From: Candidatus Cloacimonadota bacterium | GTDB taxonomy: Bacteria; Cloacimonadota; Cloacimonadia; Cloacimonadales; WRIO01 | NCBI GenBank assembly: GCA_023230175.1 | Contig: JALNXV010000117.1 | Coordinates: forward strand, 1 to 9,218 | Length of the DNA stretch: 9,218 bases | Direction: 5' to 3' | In this document: in pieces, positions 1 through 5,832 of the stretch | Numbering within the stretch: the stretch's first letter is position 1 | How the letters are laid out: every line of letters starts with the position of its first letter | Notes under the pieces: model-generated | What the model was told of the DNA's origin: nothing | Database searches by the model: none | Seen by the model: only the letters and a program-made list of their open reading frames with translations | Translations under genes and position numbers: made by a program

Positions 1-677
1 GACAGCCCGTACTCGGTCAGTCCGGACTTGGCGATCTCGTCTATGCAGAGGAAGTCGCAGTCGGCCAGCGTTGAATACAAGGCGCTCTCGGTTATGTCGT
101 CGGATCTGAACGTGCTCCGGAACGAACGCATCAGCTGAGCCTCCTTGCAGTAGACTGCCTTCTTGCCGGAATCGACGAAAGAATTTCCGATTGCCGAAGC
201 AAGAGTGGTCTTGCCGGTTCCGTTGTTGGCAAGAAGAACCAGGAATGTCAGCTTGCGCTGCACGAGCCTGTGAGCATCGGTCAGAGCCTTGATCCTGAAG
301 CTGTCTCCGAAGGTCTGGAAATCCTCGAAGCTGCACTTCTCGAACTTCGCTCCTTCTCCGATAGCCTTCTTCGCCTTAGCCATAGCTTCGTCAAGCTCGC
401 GCTTCTTCAGAAGCTTCACGCTCTCGCAGACTTCCAGCTGAGCCTTCTCTCTTTCGCACTCAAGGCATGTCGGCGGAAGCTCTTCGCCGGTAAGCATTGA
501 GATCTTCCGTTCCTGGAAGAACTCGCCGTGCTTGGAGCAGACATATCTTGCCTTGCCCAGGTACTGGTACTGATCCATCGTGGCAACGACGGAATCGCTG
601 ATACCCTTGCCTTTCCCGGCAAGAAGCATCTGTACCATCGGTGTATGATAATCGAACGTCTCGAGAAGCTGGATCAT
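1..677 (-). CDS. dnaC: DnaC/IstB-type helicase loader ATPase (3' end beyond window)
   Basis: AAA+ ATPase that should load the replicative helicase onto the phage origin. The reading frame is open for 225 codons from ATG at 677 to the window edge, so the C-terminal third is missing. Seen: a probable zinc site near the N-terminus (C47, H50, C71, C74, the CxxH...CxxC pattern common in phage DnaC proteins), a basic helical linker at 88-112, a Walker A motif ANNGTGKT at 150-157 (Ala where Gly is usual in the first position) and a Walker B motif LCIDEI at 210-215 with D213 and E214. The start overlaps the stop of the initiator gene as ATGA, which implies translational coupling and matches the usual initiator-loader order. 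The family is secure. IstB of IS21 elements is the main alternative, but the replication context argues against it. Confidence 0.9.
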   Translation of the reverse strand, partial: MIQLLETFDYHTPMVQMLLAGKGKGISDSVVATMDQYQYLGKARYVCSKHGEFFQERKISMLTGEELPPTCLECEREKAQLEVCESVKLLKKRELDEAMAKAKKAIGEGAKFEKCSFEDFQTFGDSFRIKALTDAHRLVQRKLTFLVLLANNGTGKTTLASAIGNSFVDSGKKAVYCKEAQLMRSFRSTFRSDDITESALYSTLADCDFLCIDEIAKSGLTEYGL

Positions 678-1405
678 CTCTGGCCTCCCATGTAGGCGCT
701 CCACTCTGCATCTGAGCTCTCGAACTTGCCGACGACACCTGGATCTGCTTCGTCATTCCACCTCTCGCCATTGAGCCATGTCGCAGGATAAGGAACGAAC
801 TTGCCGCCTTCCTTGATCCAGCTGTCGGAGTTCTTGCTCTTCTCGAGCCCTGCCATGATCGCTGAGAACTTACTTTCCAGATCCTTGATCCGGATGAAGG
901 CCTTGAGAGCGTCCTTCTTGGCTATCTTCTTCGGGTATGACTTCCAGAAGGCATCGAACATCTGAGGTATCGAGGAATCATCGGTTTTTTTTTCTTTTGT
1001 ATTTATATTTTCTTTTTTACAAGATATATTATTATTAAATATATATTTATTATCTGTGTCAAAATTCTTTACACCCCCTGTAAAGTTTTTTGACAGTGGT
1101 GTGTAAAGATTCTTTACACCCTGTAAAGCTGGCTCGACTGCCTTGTACTCGATGTATCGCACCCCGTTGATGGTCCTTTCGGACTTGCTTATAAGGCCTT
1201 TGCCGATCAGGTTCTTGAGCACTGTCATGATTGTCTGCCTCGAGGCTCCGATCCAGTCTGCCAGATAGGAAGCAGTCCCCATGTAGGAGCTTTCCCTGTC
1301 CTGCGAGAAGCCGTAGATTATCGCATAGGCAAGAAGCTCGTTACCCTTGAGGCCAAGCTCCGAGCGCATCCATCCGAGAATGGTGAAGAAATTCCTATCG
1401 TTCAT
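674..1405 (-). CDS. Winged-helix phage replication initiator (O/DnaD-like)
   Basis: A 243-residue putative origin-binding protein that would recruit the DnaC-like loader encoded immediately downstream. Residues 1-90 are a winged-helix domain (LADWIGASRQTIMTVLKNL as the helix-turn-helix at 48-66, wing around 72-88). Residues 91-145 are a low-complexity, Asn/Lys-rich linker in which the motif GVKN appears twice. Residues 149-220 form a C-terminal domain with FDAFWKSYPKK and YPATWLNGERW, a pattern typical of phage replication proteins. ATG at 1405 is preceded by AGGAAGG six bases upstream. It overlaps the small Cys-rich gene by 11 bases and the loader by four. The DNA encoding the linker contains iteron-like repeats and an AT-rich tract, as expected if the gene carries its own origin. 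The exact subfamily (lambda O-like or DnaD-like) is not resolved. Confidence 0.83.
   Translation of the reverse strand: MNDRNFFTILGWMRSELGLKGNELLAYAIIYGFSQDRESSYMGTASYLADWIGASRQTIMTVLKNLIGKGLISKSERTINGVRYIEYKAVEPALQGVKNLYTPLSKNFTGGVKNFDTDNKYIFNNNISCKKENINTKEKKTDDSSIPQMFDAFWKSYPKKIAKKDALKAFIRIKDLESKFSAIMAGLEKSKNSDSWIKEGGKFVPYPATWLNGERWNDEADPGVVGKFESSDAEWSAYMGGQR
985..1128. other. Candidate replication origin inside the initiator gene
   Basis: Positions 985-1063 are almost pure A/T, including a run of nine T and several TATA-like stretches, unlike the roughly 50% GC coding sequence around them. Beside this lies a cluster of short repeats (1064-1128). AT-rich unwinding element plus iterons within the initiator gene is the known arrangement of lambda ori in gene O. 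Function is inferred from structure and gene context. Confidence 0.62.
1064..1128. repeat. Iteron cluster: five TGTAAAG/CTTTACA heptamers
   Basis: CTTTACA lies at 1067-1073 and 1112-1118. TGTAAAG lies at 1079-1085, 1102-1108 and 1122-1128. Two pairs form perfect 7-bp inverted repeats with 5- and 3-base spacers (1067-1085 and 1112-1128), and 1102-1118 is a palindrome with 8-bp arms around one base. The 13-mer ATTCTTTACACCC is repeated directly at 1064-1076 and 1109-1121, 45 bp apart. These are likely binding sites for the initiator. Confidence 0.7.
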
Positions 1406-1553
1406 GTCTTGCCTTCCTGTAGTCAGAGCACCAGCCGTCTGGACTGGAATTGCTTCGCTTGTCCAGCTTGCAGCAAGGGCTCTTCCTGCCCTTGAGCATG
1501 ATGTTCCTGCTGCACGTCCCGCATCTCTCCAATTCGATCTTCATCCGCTTCAT
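1395..1553 (-). CDS. Small Cys-rich (zinc-ribbon-like) protein, 52 aa
   Basis: A 52-residue basic protein with five cysteines: CGTC at 11-14, a CC pair at 27-28 and C43, a spacing that could bind zinc. ATG at 1553 has GGAGG six bases upstream and overlaps the stop of the DUF5131 gene as ATGA. The frame stays open further upstream, but that stretch lies over the DUF5131 gene and has no ribosome site. The stop (TAG) falls 11 bases inside the initiator gene, so the three genes are tightly coupled. I do not recognise a family. Its position between replication genes suggests a DNA- or protein-binding accessory. The coding call rests on the strong ribosome site and overlaps, not on homology. Confidence 0.68.
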   Translation of the reverse strand: MKRMKIELERCGTCSRNIMLKGRKSPCCKLDKRSNSSPDGWCSDYRKARHER

Positions 1554-2218
1554 TTTTTTCCTCCATTTACGAACCACCCCGAAGGCAGCTCCTGCTTCAG
1601 GTTCCTGCGTCCCAGGTAAGGCGACAGCGTATTGTCCTGCCATATCGGTATGCTCAGCTTCGATGCCATCCCTGCAACGTCCATGATCCATGAGAGCTTC
1701 GGTATGATCCGCTCGCCCTGCCTTGCATCAGCTCCGGCAATGATCCACTTCGCATGGATCGTGTACCGGCTCTCCTGCCCCAGTCCCATCTTCTCGAGAA
1801 TCGGCATGAAGCAGAGGATCTCCGGATGATAAGGCTTGACTCTCTCAAGCTCGTCCCGGCTCACGATTGTCGCACCGGTCATGAGGTTCGGCGGCTTGGA
1901 GAAGAACTGCATCTTCTCGCGGAAAGCCCTGAAGTCCCTGGATAGCATGACGAACTTGTGCTTCGGAGTGTCTCCGGCTGCCTTGAGCGTTTTACTGAGC
2001 CAGTCTGTTTCCCAGTCAGCCGGGTCCGACATCGATGTCAGCAGGATGATCTGGTTCGAGCCCTGCTGGATCTGAGCAAGCCTGTCTTCGTGGAAGGCAG
2101 GAGTATCCATGTCTACATGGCTCTGGAACTTGATGCAGTTGTAGCGGGATATGCACCAAGGGCAATGCCTCAGGCACCCCGTCACTGGATTCACTGTCCT
2201 ATCACACCATTCGTACAT
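1550..2218 (-). CDS. Phage Gp37/Gp68-family (DUF5131) radical-SAM-like protein
   Basis: A 222-residue member of the Gp37/Gp68 (DUF5131) family. The N-terminus carries WCDRTVNPVTGC followed by a cysteine motif C15-x3-C19-x2-C22, the spacing that binds a 4Fe-4S cluster in radical SAM enzymes. The remainder has the family's pattern of successive segments with LLTSMSDPAD around 60-69, FVMLSRD and the late WIIAGADARQGERIIP segment. The family's reaction is not established to my knowledge, so chemistry on nucleic acid or protein is only a guess. ATG at 2218 follows the excisionase-like gene by 4 bp with AGGGA about nine bases upstream, and the stop overlaps the next gene. Such genes are often found among phage replication genes. 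Family assignment is confident, function is not. Confidence 0.8.
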   Translation of the reverse strand: MYEWCDRTVNPVTGCLRHCPWCISRYNCIKFQSHVDMDTPAFHEDRLAQIQQGSNQIILLTSMSDPADWETDWLSKTLKAAGDTPKHKFVMLSRDFRAFREKMQFFSKPPNLMTGATIVSRDELERVKPYHPEILCFMPILEKMGLGQESRYTIHAKWIIAGADARQGERIIPKLSWIMDVAGMASKLSIPIWQDNTLSPYLGRRNLKQELPSGWFVNGGKK

Positions 2219-2222
2219 TATA

Positions 2223-2579
2223 TTATTCCCTGTTCGGAATCTTGTTCCGATTATTCATATCTATTCTTAGCTGCTCATTCAGATGCTTCTGATAAGCCGC
2301 TTTTTTCTCTTCCGGTGGCAATGCGTGCCAATCAAGGTACTCCTTGAGAGGCCAGCGGCATGTCCCATCAGGGAAAGCGCTCTTGCCAAACCTTGGCAGA
2401 AGGTAGGCTTCTTTCTGAGTAATCTGAGTATACGAGACGCCTTCAACTTCGCAGATGTCATTTATCTTGACGACATCTGGAAAGCAAAGCGATCTTGATA
2501 TGATGATGAACATAGCTTCTAATCTGTCCATCTTCTGGCTCATGCTTTGAAAATCATCGGTTGTTGGCACTGTTGTCAT
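2223..2579 (-). CDS. Excisionase/MerR-like winged-helix DNA-binding protein
   Basis: A 118-residue protein. Residues 1-30 form an amphipathic helical lead. Residues 32-85 read as a small winged helix: a helix with VVKINDICEVEGVS, a second segment TQITQKEAYLLPRFG and a wing with KSAFPDGTCRWPLKEYLDW, as in AlpA/excisionase-type and MerR-like N-terminal domains. The C-terminal 30 residues are charged helix. ATG at 2579 overlaps the TGA of the preceding RHH-like gene (ATGA). The stop codon is 4 bp before the DUF5131 gene, and a perfect 6-bp hairpin (2234-2250) sits at the gene's end. It could be an excisionase for the downstream integrase or an early transcription regulator. Position in the replication operon, far from int, leaves this open. 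Confidence 0.62.
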   Translation of the reverse strand: MTTVPTTDDFQSMSQKMDRLEAMFIIISRSLCFPDVVKINDICEVEGVSYTQITQKEAYLLPRFGKSAFPDGTCRWPLKEYLDWHALPPEEKKAAYQKHLNEQLRIDMNNRNKIPNRE

Positions 2580-2794
2580 GCTTCACCCTGATTGAGCCTT
2601 TTGGCAAAAGATTGTGCAGAAGCCTGGTCATTGAAGGCCTCCCTTTCTTTGGCGAGTTCGTTTTTTATCAAAAAACCGAGCCAGGCCTGGAATGTCATTC
2701 CTTTTGATTTCGCTATAGCTTTGGCTTCGTCTCTTTCTGAAGCCGATATCCTCGCTTCAATCATTTTAGTTTCGTTTGATTTATCATACTTCAT
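2576..2794 (-). CDS. Ribbon-helix-helix-like small DNA-binding protein, first gene of early operon
   Basis: A 72-residue protein whose segment EARISASERDEAKAIAKS, then GMTFQAWLGFLIKNEL, matches the beta-helix-helix pattern of Arc/MetJ-type regulators. The C-terminal 20 residues are polar. It is the first gene leftward from the control region and so fills the place of a Cro-like or antirepressor gene. ATG at 2794 lies six bases after the likely -10 box, leaving no room for a ribosome site, so the message may be leaderless. A second in-frame ATG at 2764 (residue 11) also lacks a Shine-Dalgarno sequence. One operator copy (2773-2790) sits inside codons 2-7. The DNA-binding fold is likely, the regulatory target is unknown. 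Confidence 0.66.
   Translation of the reverse strand: MKYDKSNETKMIEARISASERDEAKAIAKSKGMTFQAWLGFLIKNELAKEREAFNDQASAQSFAKRLNQGEA
2773..2790. promoter_or_regulatory. Operator O3 of the lysogeny switch
   Basis: CGTTTGA-TTTA-TCATACT: an 18-bp site matching the other two copies with arm mismatches. It covers codons 2-7 of the RHH-like gene, just downstream of the predicted leftward transcription start. Its centre is 33 bp from the centre of O1. Confidence 0.6.
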
Positions 2795-2800
2795 AACACA

Positions 2801-2829
2801 ACTTTAGTATGAATAATCATACTTGTCAA
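2801..2829 (-). promoter_or_regulatory. Leftward early promoter, operator in spacer
   Basis: On the minus strand: a perfect -35 TTGACA (2829-2824), a 17-bp spacer and -10 TAAAGT (2806-2801, 4 of 6 consensus). The spacer is filled by the O1 palindrome, so a bound repressor would block RNA polymerase directly, as in tet-type promoters. The predicted start is at or within a base or two of the ATG at 2794. Confidence 0.75.
2806..2823. promoter_or_regulatory. Operator O1 (perfect palindrome)
   Basis: AGTATGA-ATAA-TCATACT, perfect 7-bp arms around four bases. It is the best of three copies, as expected of the strongest site, and lies exactly between the -35 and -10 of the leftward promoter. Confidence 0.75.
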
Positions 2830-2847
2830 GTATTTGTTTAACTTTTC

Positions 2848-2865
2848 CGTATGAAATATCAAACT
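2848..2865. promoter_or_regulatory. Operator O2
   Basis: CGTATGA-AATA-TCAAACT, an imperfect copy of O1 with centres 42 bp apart (four helical turns), allowing co-operative binding on one face. It lies just upstream of the extended -10 of the repressor promoter, so it could serve in autoregulation. Confidence 0.66.
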
Positions 2866-2868
2866 TCA

Positions 2869-2877
2869 TGATAAAAT
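2869..2877 (+). promoter_or_regulatory. Repressor promoter, extended -10
   Basis: TG-A-TAAAAT gives an extended -10 box (TGnTAtAAT type) without a good -35, such as an activated or weak maintenance promoter would have. The ATG of the repressor is exactly six bases downstream, with no Shine-Dalgarno sequence, so a leaderless transcript is likely. Lambda cI from PRM is the known precedent. A weaker alternative is -35 TTGTTT (2834-2839) with TATCAA at 2857-2862. Confidence 0.5.
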
Positions 2878-2883
2878 GAAAAT

Positions 2884-3216
2884 ATGAATAAAGTTGATAC
2901 TTATCAATTCTGGAAACGGATTGATTCCTTGCGTGATGTTTCTGTATCTGAGATTTCTAAAATTTCAGGAATTAATTACCAGCGGCTTAAAGAACAGAGA
3001 TCGAGCCAGAGACTCCCTAGCGGAGAAGATCTGCTTTCAATTTCTAACGCCCTTAATATTTCAATCGAATTTCTACTTACTGGTCATGATGTTTTTTCTC
3101 CAAGGATTTATTCAATTGCAAAGAAAATGGATAGTCTGACAGAAGCCCAGCTTGATGTTATAGAATCGGCGGTTGATGCTTCAATGGAAAAAAGTTTCTT
3201 GTCTGCAAAGGCATAA
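2884..3216 (+). CDS. Short Xre/CI-type lysogeny repressor
   Basis: A 110-residue DNA-binding protein. Helix-turn-helix region about 19-62 (VSVSEISKISGINYQRLKEQ, then ISNALNISIEFLLTG), the Cro/CI family pattern with its usual LLTG end. Residues 70-110 are a helical tail suited to dimer formation. It has no S24/LexA-like peptidase domain, so it cannot self-cleave on SOS induction. It is divergent from the replication operon and faces three copies of one operator, the classic place for a prophage repressor. Upstream there is no ribosome site, only an extended -10 box. The next gene follows after 27 bp in the same direction. Role is firmly supported by fold and context; target sites are inferred. 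Confidence 0.82.
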   Translation: MNKVDTYQFWKRIDSLRDVSVSEISKISGINYQRLKEQRSSQRLPSGEDLLSISNALNISIEFLLTGHDVFSPRIYSIAKKMDSLTEAQLDVIESAVDASMEKSFLSAKA

Positions 3217-3243
3217 GATATATAATTACCAGTAGAGGTTGAT

Positions 3244-3771
3244 ATGAAGAAATTTTCAAGAATCGTTATTATCTTGCTGATTGTTTCCTTTTCGGTTTTT
3301 GGAGTTGCTTCAGATATTCCCGACGAAGAGACTCTATATAACTACGCGTTTAATGAGACTTCCGTTCAGCTGAGAACTCCAATTGTCGAAGATTATCTTA
3401 AGAATTATGAAGGGGTTAATCTGGAACACACAATTAACATTCTTTATAAGTATTGTTCTTTCTGTTCCTATGGATATCCTCTTGATGATAAAATCCCGGA
3501 ATATGTTGAGAAAGGAATTGATTACACATTGAAATTGAGTAAAATCTATGATATTCCTGATTTTGTTTGGGTTGACCATACAAGCAATCTTTACTTTTTC
3601 AGATATTATGCAGAAATCCTTGAAAACAAAAAATTGTACAAAGAAGCTATTGATGCTTATGAATTATTGAAAGAACTTTTTGTTTATACAAAAGAAGAAT
3701 TCAATTACGGAAAAACAAATTCAGTTGAAGAATTGGATGGAAAAATATATGCATTGAATTTGTTGATTTGA
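3244..3771 (+). CDS. AT-rich exported protein, possible lysogenic-conversion gene
   Basis: A 175-residue protein with a classic signal peptide: KK at 2-3, hydrophobic core at about 7-20, probable cleavage after VFGVA (around residue 22). There is no lipobox Cys. The mature part is mostly helical, with LYKEAIDAYELLKELF at about 133-148 resembling a TPR helix pair, and two Cys near residues 71-74. AGAGG lies seven bases before the ATG at 3244. The gene is markedly richer in A/T than its neighbours, and follows the repressor in the same direction, so it is probably transcribed in the lysogen. This is the usual position of moron genes such as superinfection-exclusion proteins. It ends only three bases from the convergent 448-residue gene. 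I recognise no family, and the function is inferred from position alone. Confidence 0.72.
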   Translation: MKKFSRIVIILLIVSFSVFGVASDIPDEETLYNYAFNETSVQLRTPIVEDYLKNYEGVNLEHTINILYKYCSFCSYGYPLDDKIPEYVEKGIDYTLKLSKIYDIPDFVWVDHTSNLYFFRYYAEILENKKLYKEAIDAYELLKELFVYTKEEFNYGKTNSVEELDGKIYALNLLI

Positions 3772-3774
3772 AGA

Positions 3775-5121
3775 TCAAGGCAAAACTCTTCTGATGATCA
3801 CCCCGTCTCTGATCCATTGGCCTCTCTCGAAACCGTCTACCCAGATAGTGCGGTGCTCTGACCACTGCTTCCCATAGGCCTGCTGCCTGATGAAGCCTGG
3901 AACATGGACTCTTGCAATGTGCTTGCCTTCCTTGTCCAGATCTTTGTAATCGGCTTCCCTGGCACCGCTTATGTAGCGCTTGGTTAGAGACACTGATCTG
4001 TATGCAGGAATCGTTCTTGTCCCATGCCTGAGCCGTGATCCGTTCCGGTTGCACGGACAGCTCTGGACCGGAGTCTTTTCAGCGATCGAGACAAGCCTGT
4101 ACTTGACAACATATCTGACAGCTTCTGAGATGATGCCTGAATCGAAATGCTCTACATTCTCCACCCCGAACTCTGTCCGAGTTGTATCCTCGCCCTGGCT
4201 GAAGTCCAGATGATCGAAGTCACTCAGCATATCAGTCTTGATATCGATGTATGTGCTTCTTCGTATGCCGTTGTGCTGAACATTCTCAATGAAGAGCTTG
4301 AAGCCCTCTTCTTTTCTCAGGATTGCGATTTCCGTTGTCCGTCCGAAAAGAAAAGGCGATCCCCTCATGACAATGGTGCCAAGATACTGATCGAACTTCT
4401 CGGGCTTGAAGGATATCACGCAGCCTGATATCAGCTTCGCCGCTTCCTCCGTGACCTGGACTATCTCGATATTGTCCTTCATCTGGCTGATGATGCGGCA
4501 CATGTCCTTCTCGTAGCTGAAGACTTCCTCAACCCAGTCTGCGTTGCAGTTCCGATGGTGCCTGAGCCATTGTGCATCCGGCTTCTCCAGTGCCATGATT
4601 GTCTTCCATTTCTCAGGAGCCAGAGCCTCTATGTAGCTTGTGAGCCCTCCTGAAGCTGTCTTCCATGAATCGATAGGCCTGGACATGTCCTGGCTTCTTC
4701 CTTCAAGAATATCCTCGTACTTAGGATGAATGAAGGCTACGCTGTCTGAGAAGACTGCTACCAGCCTGTTGTCGACTTCCTGAAGGTTTCCATATCCTTT
4801 GATTTCAGAAATCTTGAACGGCTTGTCTTCAAGCCAGTTCGTAAAATCAGTCCTGTCACGGAAAGGAAGCGCGCCGGTCGCTCCGGCTGAATCAGAGAGT
4901 ATAACAACATATCTTGGAACTCCAAGCGCCGCACGCTCTGATTTTCTGTGTGTCTCAAGGATGCTGTCAAGATTGATCTTGAACCACTCTTCGGCTGATT
5001 CCTTGGTTATGCCGTCTCCAGACACAGCGGCGGAGAAGGCGCTGGCCATCTCCGCTACCGATGAGTCGAATGCTTTCTTGATCTCAAGGATCCTCGCTGC
5101 CTGCTCGATCTGTGGGTTCAT
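3775..5121 (-). CDS. Accessory protein, 448 aa, C-terminal tail recalls AcrVA2-like family
   Basis: Largest product of the accessory island, soluble, no signal peptide. An N-terminal helical part (1-65) precedes a mixed region with YVVILSDSAG at 71-80. A CPC motif at 355-357 lies in a basic segment (350-375). The tail at 401-435 has HIARVHVPGFIRQQAYG then SEHRTIWVDGFERG. This H-x-R-x-H...R-x-Q-x-YG...R-x-IWV pattern recalls the conserved end of proteins related to the anti-CRISPR AcrVA2, from memory and unverified. GGAGG is one base from ATG 5124 and four from ATG 5121, so I chose 5121. The open frame runs on upstream to 5373, but that part overlaps another gene. The start overlaps the 104-residue gene's stop, and the gene is third in its operon. 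Coding is sure, function is not. Confidence 0.85.
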   Translation of the reverse strand: MNPQIEQAARILEIKKAFDSSVAEMASAFSAAVSGDGITKESAEEWFKINLDSILETHRKSERAALGVPRYVVILSDSAGATGALPFRDRTDFTNWLEDKPFKISEIKGYGNLQEVDNRLVAVFSDSVAFIHPKYEDILEGRSQDMSRPIDSWKTASGGLTSYIEALAPEKWKTIMALEKPDAQWLRHHRNCNADWVEEVFSYEKDMCRIISQMKDNIEIVQVTEEAAKLISGCVISFKPEKFDQYLGTIVMRGSPFLFGRTTEIAILRKEEGFKLFIENVQHNGIRRSTYIDIKTDMLSDFDHLDFSQGEDTTRTEFGVENVEHFDSGIISEAVRYVVKYRLVSIAEKTPVQSCPCNRNGSRLRHGTRTIPAYRSVSLTKRYISGAREADYKDLDKEGKHIARVHVPGFIRQQAYGKQWSEHRTIWVDGFERGQWIRDGVIIRRVLP

Positions 5122-5435
5122 CATGCCTCCACAAGTTCGAAATATTTCTTCATGATATCGACATCGACTTCTTCCTGTTCGCAGAACGTCTGTGCAGCCT
5201 CTTCGGTGATAGGAATGATGCCTTCGCTTCCCGTGGTCGTGTTGTCTGATACAGTCTTGGCGAATACTGTCATTGGTCCGCCATAGCCTGCCAGGAAGAA
5301 GCTGTGGCTCCTTGGAGTCACATAGAGCTTGCAGTCCATGTGCCGGAAGTCCCTGCTTCCCTCTCCTCTCCAAATCTCGCAGAGCTCTACGCTCTTGTCT
5401 GTGTCATAGATTTTTCCGTTCAAAACTCTCTTCAT
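5121..5435 (-). CDS. Conserved-looking mobile-element protein, 104 aa, unknown function
   Basis: A 104-residue soluble, acidic-ended protein. The opening MKRVLNGKIYDTDKSVELCE, the central LYVTPRSHSFFLAGYGGPM (about 38-56), and then IIPITEEAAQTF, match a family I remember as common in mobile elements of Firmicutes (NGKxYDT ... FLxGxGGPMxxYA ... IIPLTEEEA). I know no function for it. ATG at 5435 has AAAGGAG six bases upstream. It follows the 94-residue gene by 18 bp, and its stop overlaps the start of the 448-residue gene, so the three are co-transcribed. A small compact protein in a strongly promoted phage operon would suit an inhibitor of a host system, but that is inference. Confidence 0.75.
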   Translation of the reverse strand: MKRVLNGKIYDTDKSVELCEIWRGEGSRDFRHMDCKLYVTPRSHSFFLAGYGGPMTVFAKTVSDNTTTGSEGIIPITEEAAQTFCEQEEVDVDIMKKYFELVEA

Positions 5436-5453
5436 ATCAAGCTCCTTTATATC

Positions 5454-5738
5454 CTAGGCGAAGAACGCCTTCAGGTCTCCGATGTAATCGCGCTGGCAGG
5501 CAGCGTTGCCCTTCTGGAAAAGCTCTTCTCCAACGAAGTAAAATTTCGTACCAAGAAGCCTTCCGGCCTCGCTGTTGGAAATCTGGCTTCCATCCCATGA
5601 TGCGCTGCTGATTGTTCCGGACTTGTGCTTCTCGACTTCAAGAAGCCCTGTCTTCACCAGGCTCACATATCTTCTGATCTGTCCGTTCGGTGCTGTCCAT
5701 TCGCTTGTGCAGCTTTCTATTTTTTCCCGTCTTGTCAT
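5454..5738 (-). CDS. Unknown small protein, 94 aa, first gene of accessory operon
   Basis: A 94-residue soluble protein of unknown function. The N-terminal half shows strand-like segments (SEWTAPNGQIRRYV at 12-25, KTGLLEVEKHKSG), and the rest has ISNSEAGRLLG at about 53-63 and TKFYFVGEEL. ATG at 5738 is preceded by a strong AAAGGAG with seven-base spacing. The transcript should start near 5771 from a near-consensus sigma70 promoter. It is the leading gene of a three-gene unit with the 104- and 448-residue proteins. The strand-rich opening is compatible with a small binding domain. I recognise no family. It is too small to be an enzyme of a familiar class, so a binding or inhibitory role is likelier. 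Confidence 0.72.
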   Translation of the reverse strand: MTRREKIESCTSEWTAPNGQIRRYVSLVKTGLLEVEKHKSGTISSASWDGSQISNSEAGRLLGTKFYFVGEELFQKGNAACQRDYIGDLKAFFA

Positions 5739-5777
5739 TTCTTAACTCCTTTCGGCTCTTCGCCTCTTCATGATTCT

Positions 5778-5817
5778 ATTATACACTATTTCAGTTGATT
5801 GTCAACACTTTTATCAA
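5778..5817 (-). promoter_or_regulatory. Strong sigma70 promoter/operator P1 of the three-gene accessory unit
   Basis: Minus strand: consensus -35 TTGACA (5805-5800), 16-bp spacer, consensus -10 TATAAT (5783-5778). The spacer holds TTCAGTTGAT (plus strand, 5790-5799), and the -35 overlaps the inverted repeat GTTGA-TTG-TCAAC (5794-5806). An inverted ATCAA half-site lies at 5813-5817. From 5778 to 5805 it matches the promoter at 6442-6469 in 26 of 28 positions, so the element is probably both promoter and operator. Confidence 0.8.
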
Positions 5818-5821
5818 TCTT

Positions 5822-5831
5822 TTCAGTTGAT
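5822..5831 (+). repeat. Extra TTCAGTTGAT operator copy
   Basis: An exact second copy of the 10-mer found in both accessory promoters, in direct orientation 32 bp (about three turns) from the P1 copy and just beyond the stop codon of the 193-residue gene. It is likely an auxiliary regulator site for P1. Confidence 0.5.
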
Positions 5832-5832
5832 T

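Noticed and set aside
270..500. Plus-strand open frame opposite the helicase-loader gene
   Set aside because: Antisense shadow of a gene with clear Walker motifs; no ribosome site or recognisable domain.
2234..2250. TCGGAA/TTCCGA hairpin as a terminator within the early operon
   Set aside because: A six-pair stem inside a coding end, without a T-run, only 16 bp before the next start codon; attenuation is possible but unsupported.
4147..4428. Plus-strand frames within the 448-aa gene
   Set aside because: Short antisense frames without start signals; the minus-strand gene has operon context and ribosome site.
5124..5373. Upstream extension of the 448-aa gene to an ATG at 5373
   Set aside because: The extension overlaps the 104-aa gene in another frame, has an Arg/His/Cys-rich shadow composition and no ribosome site. 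A ribosome site and ATGA overlap mark the start near 5121.
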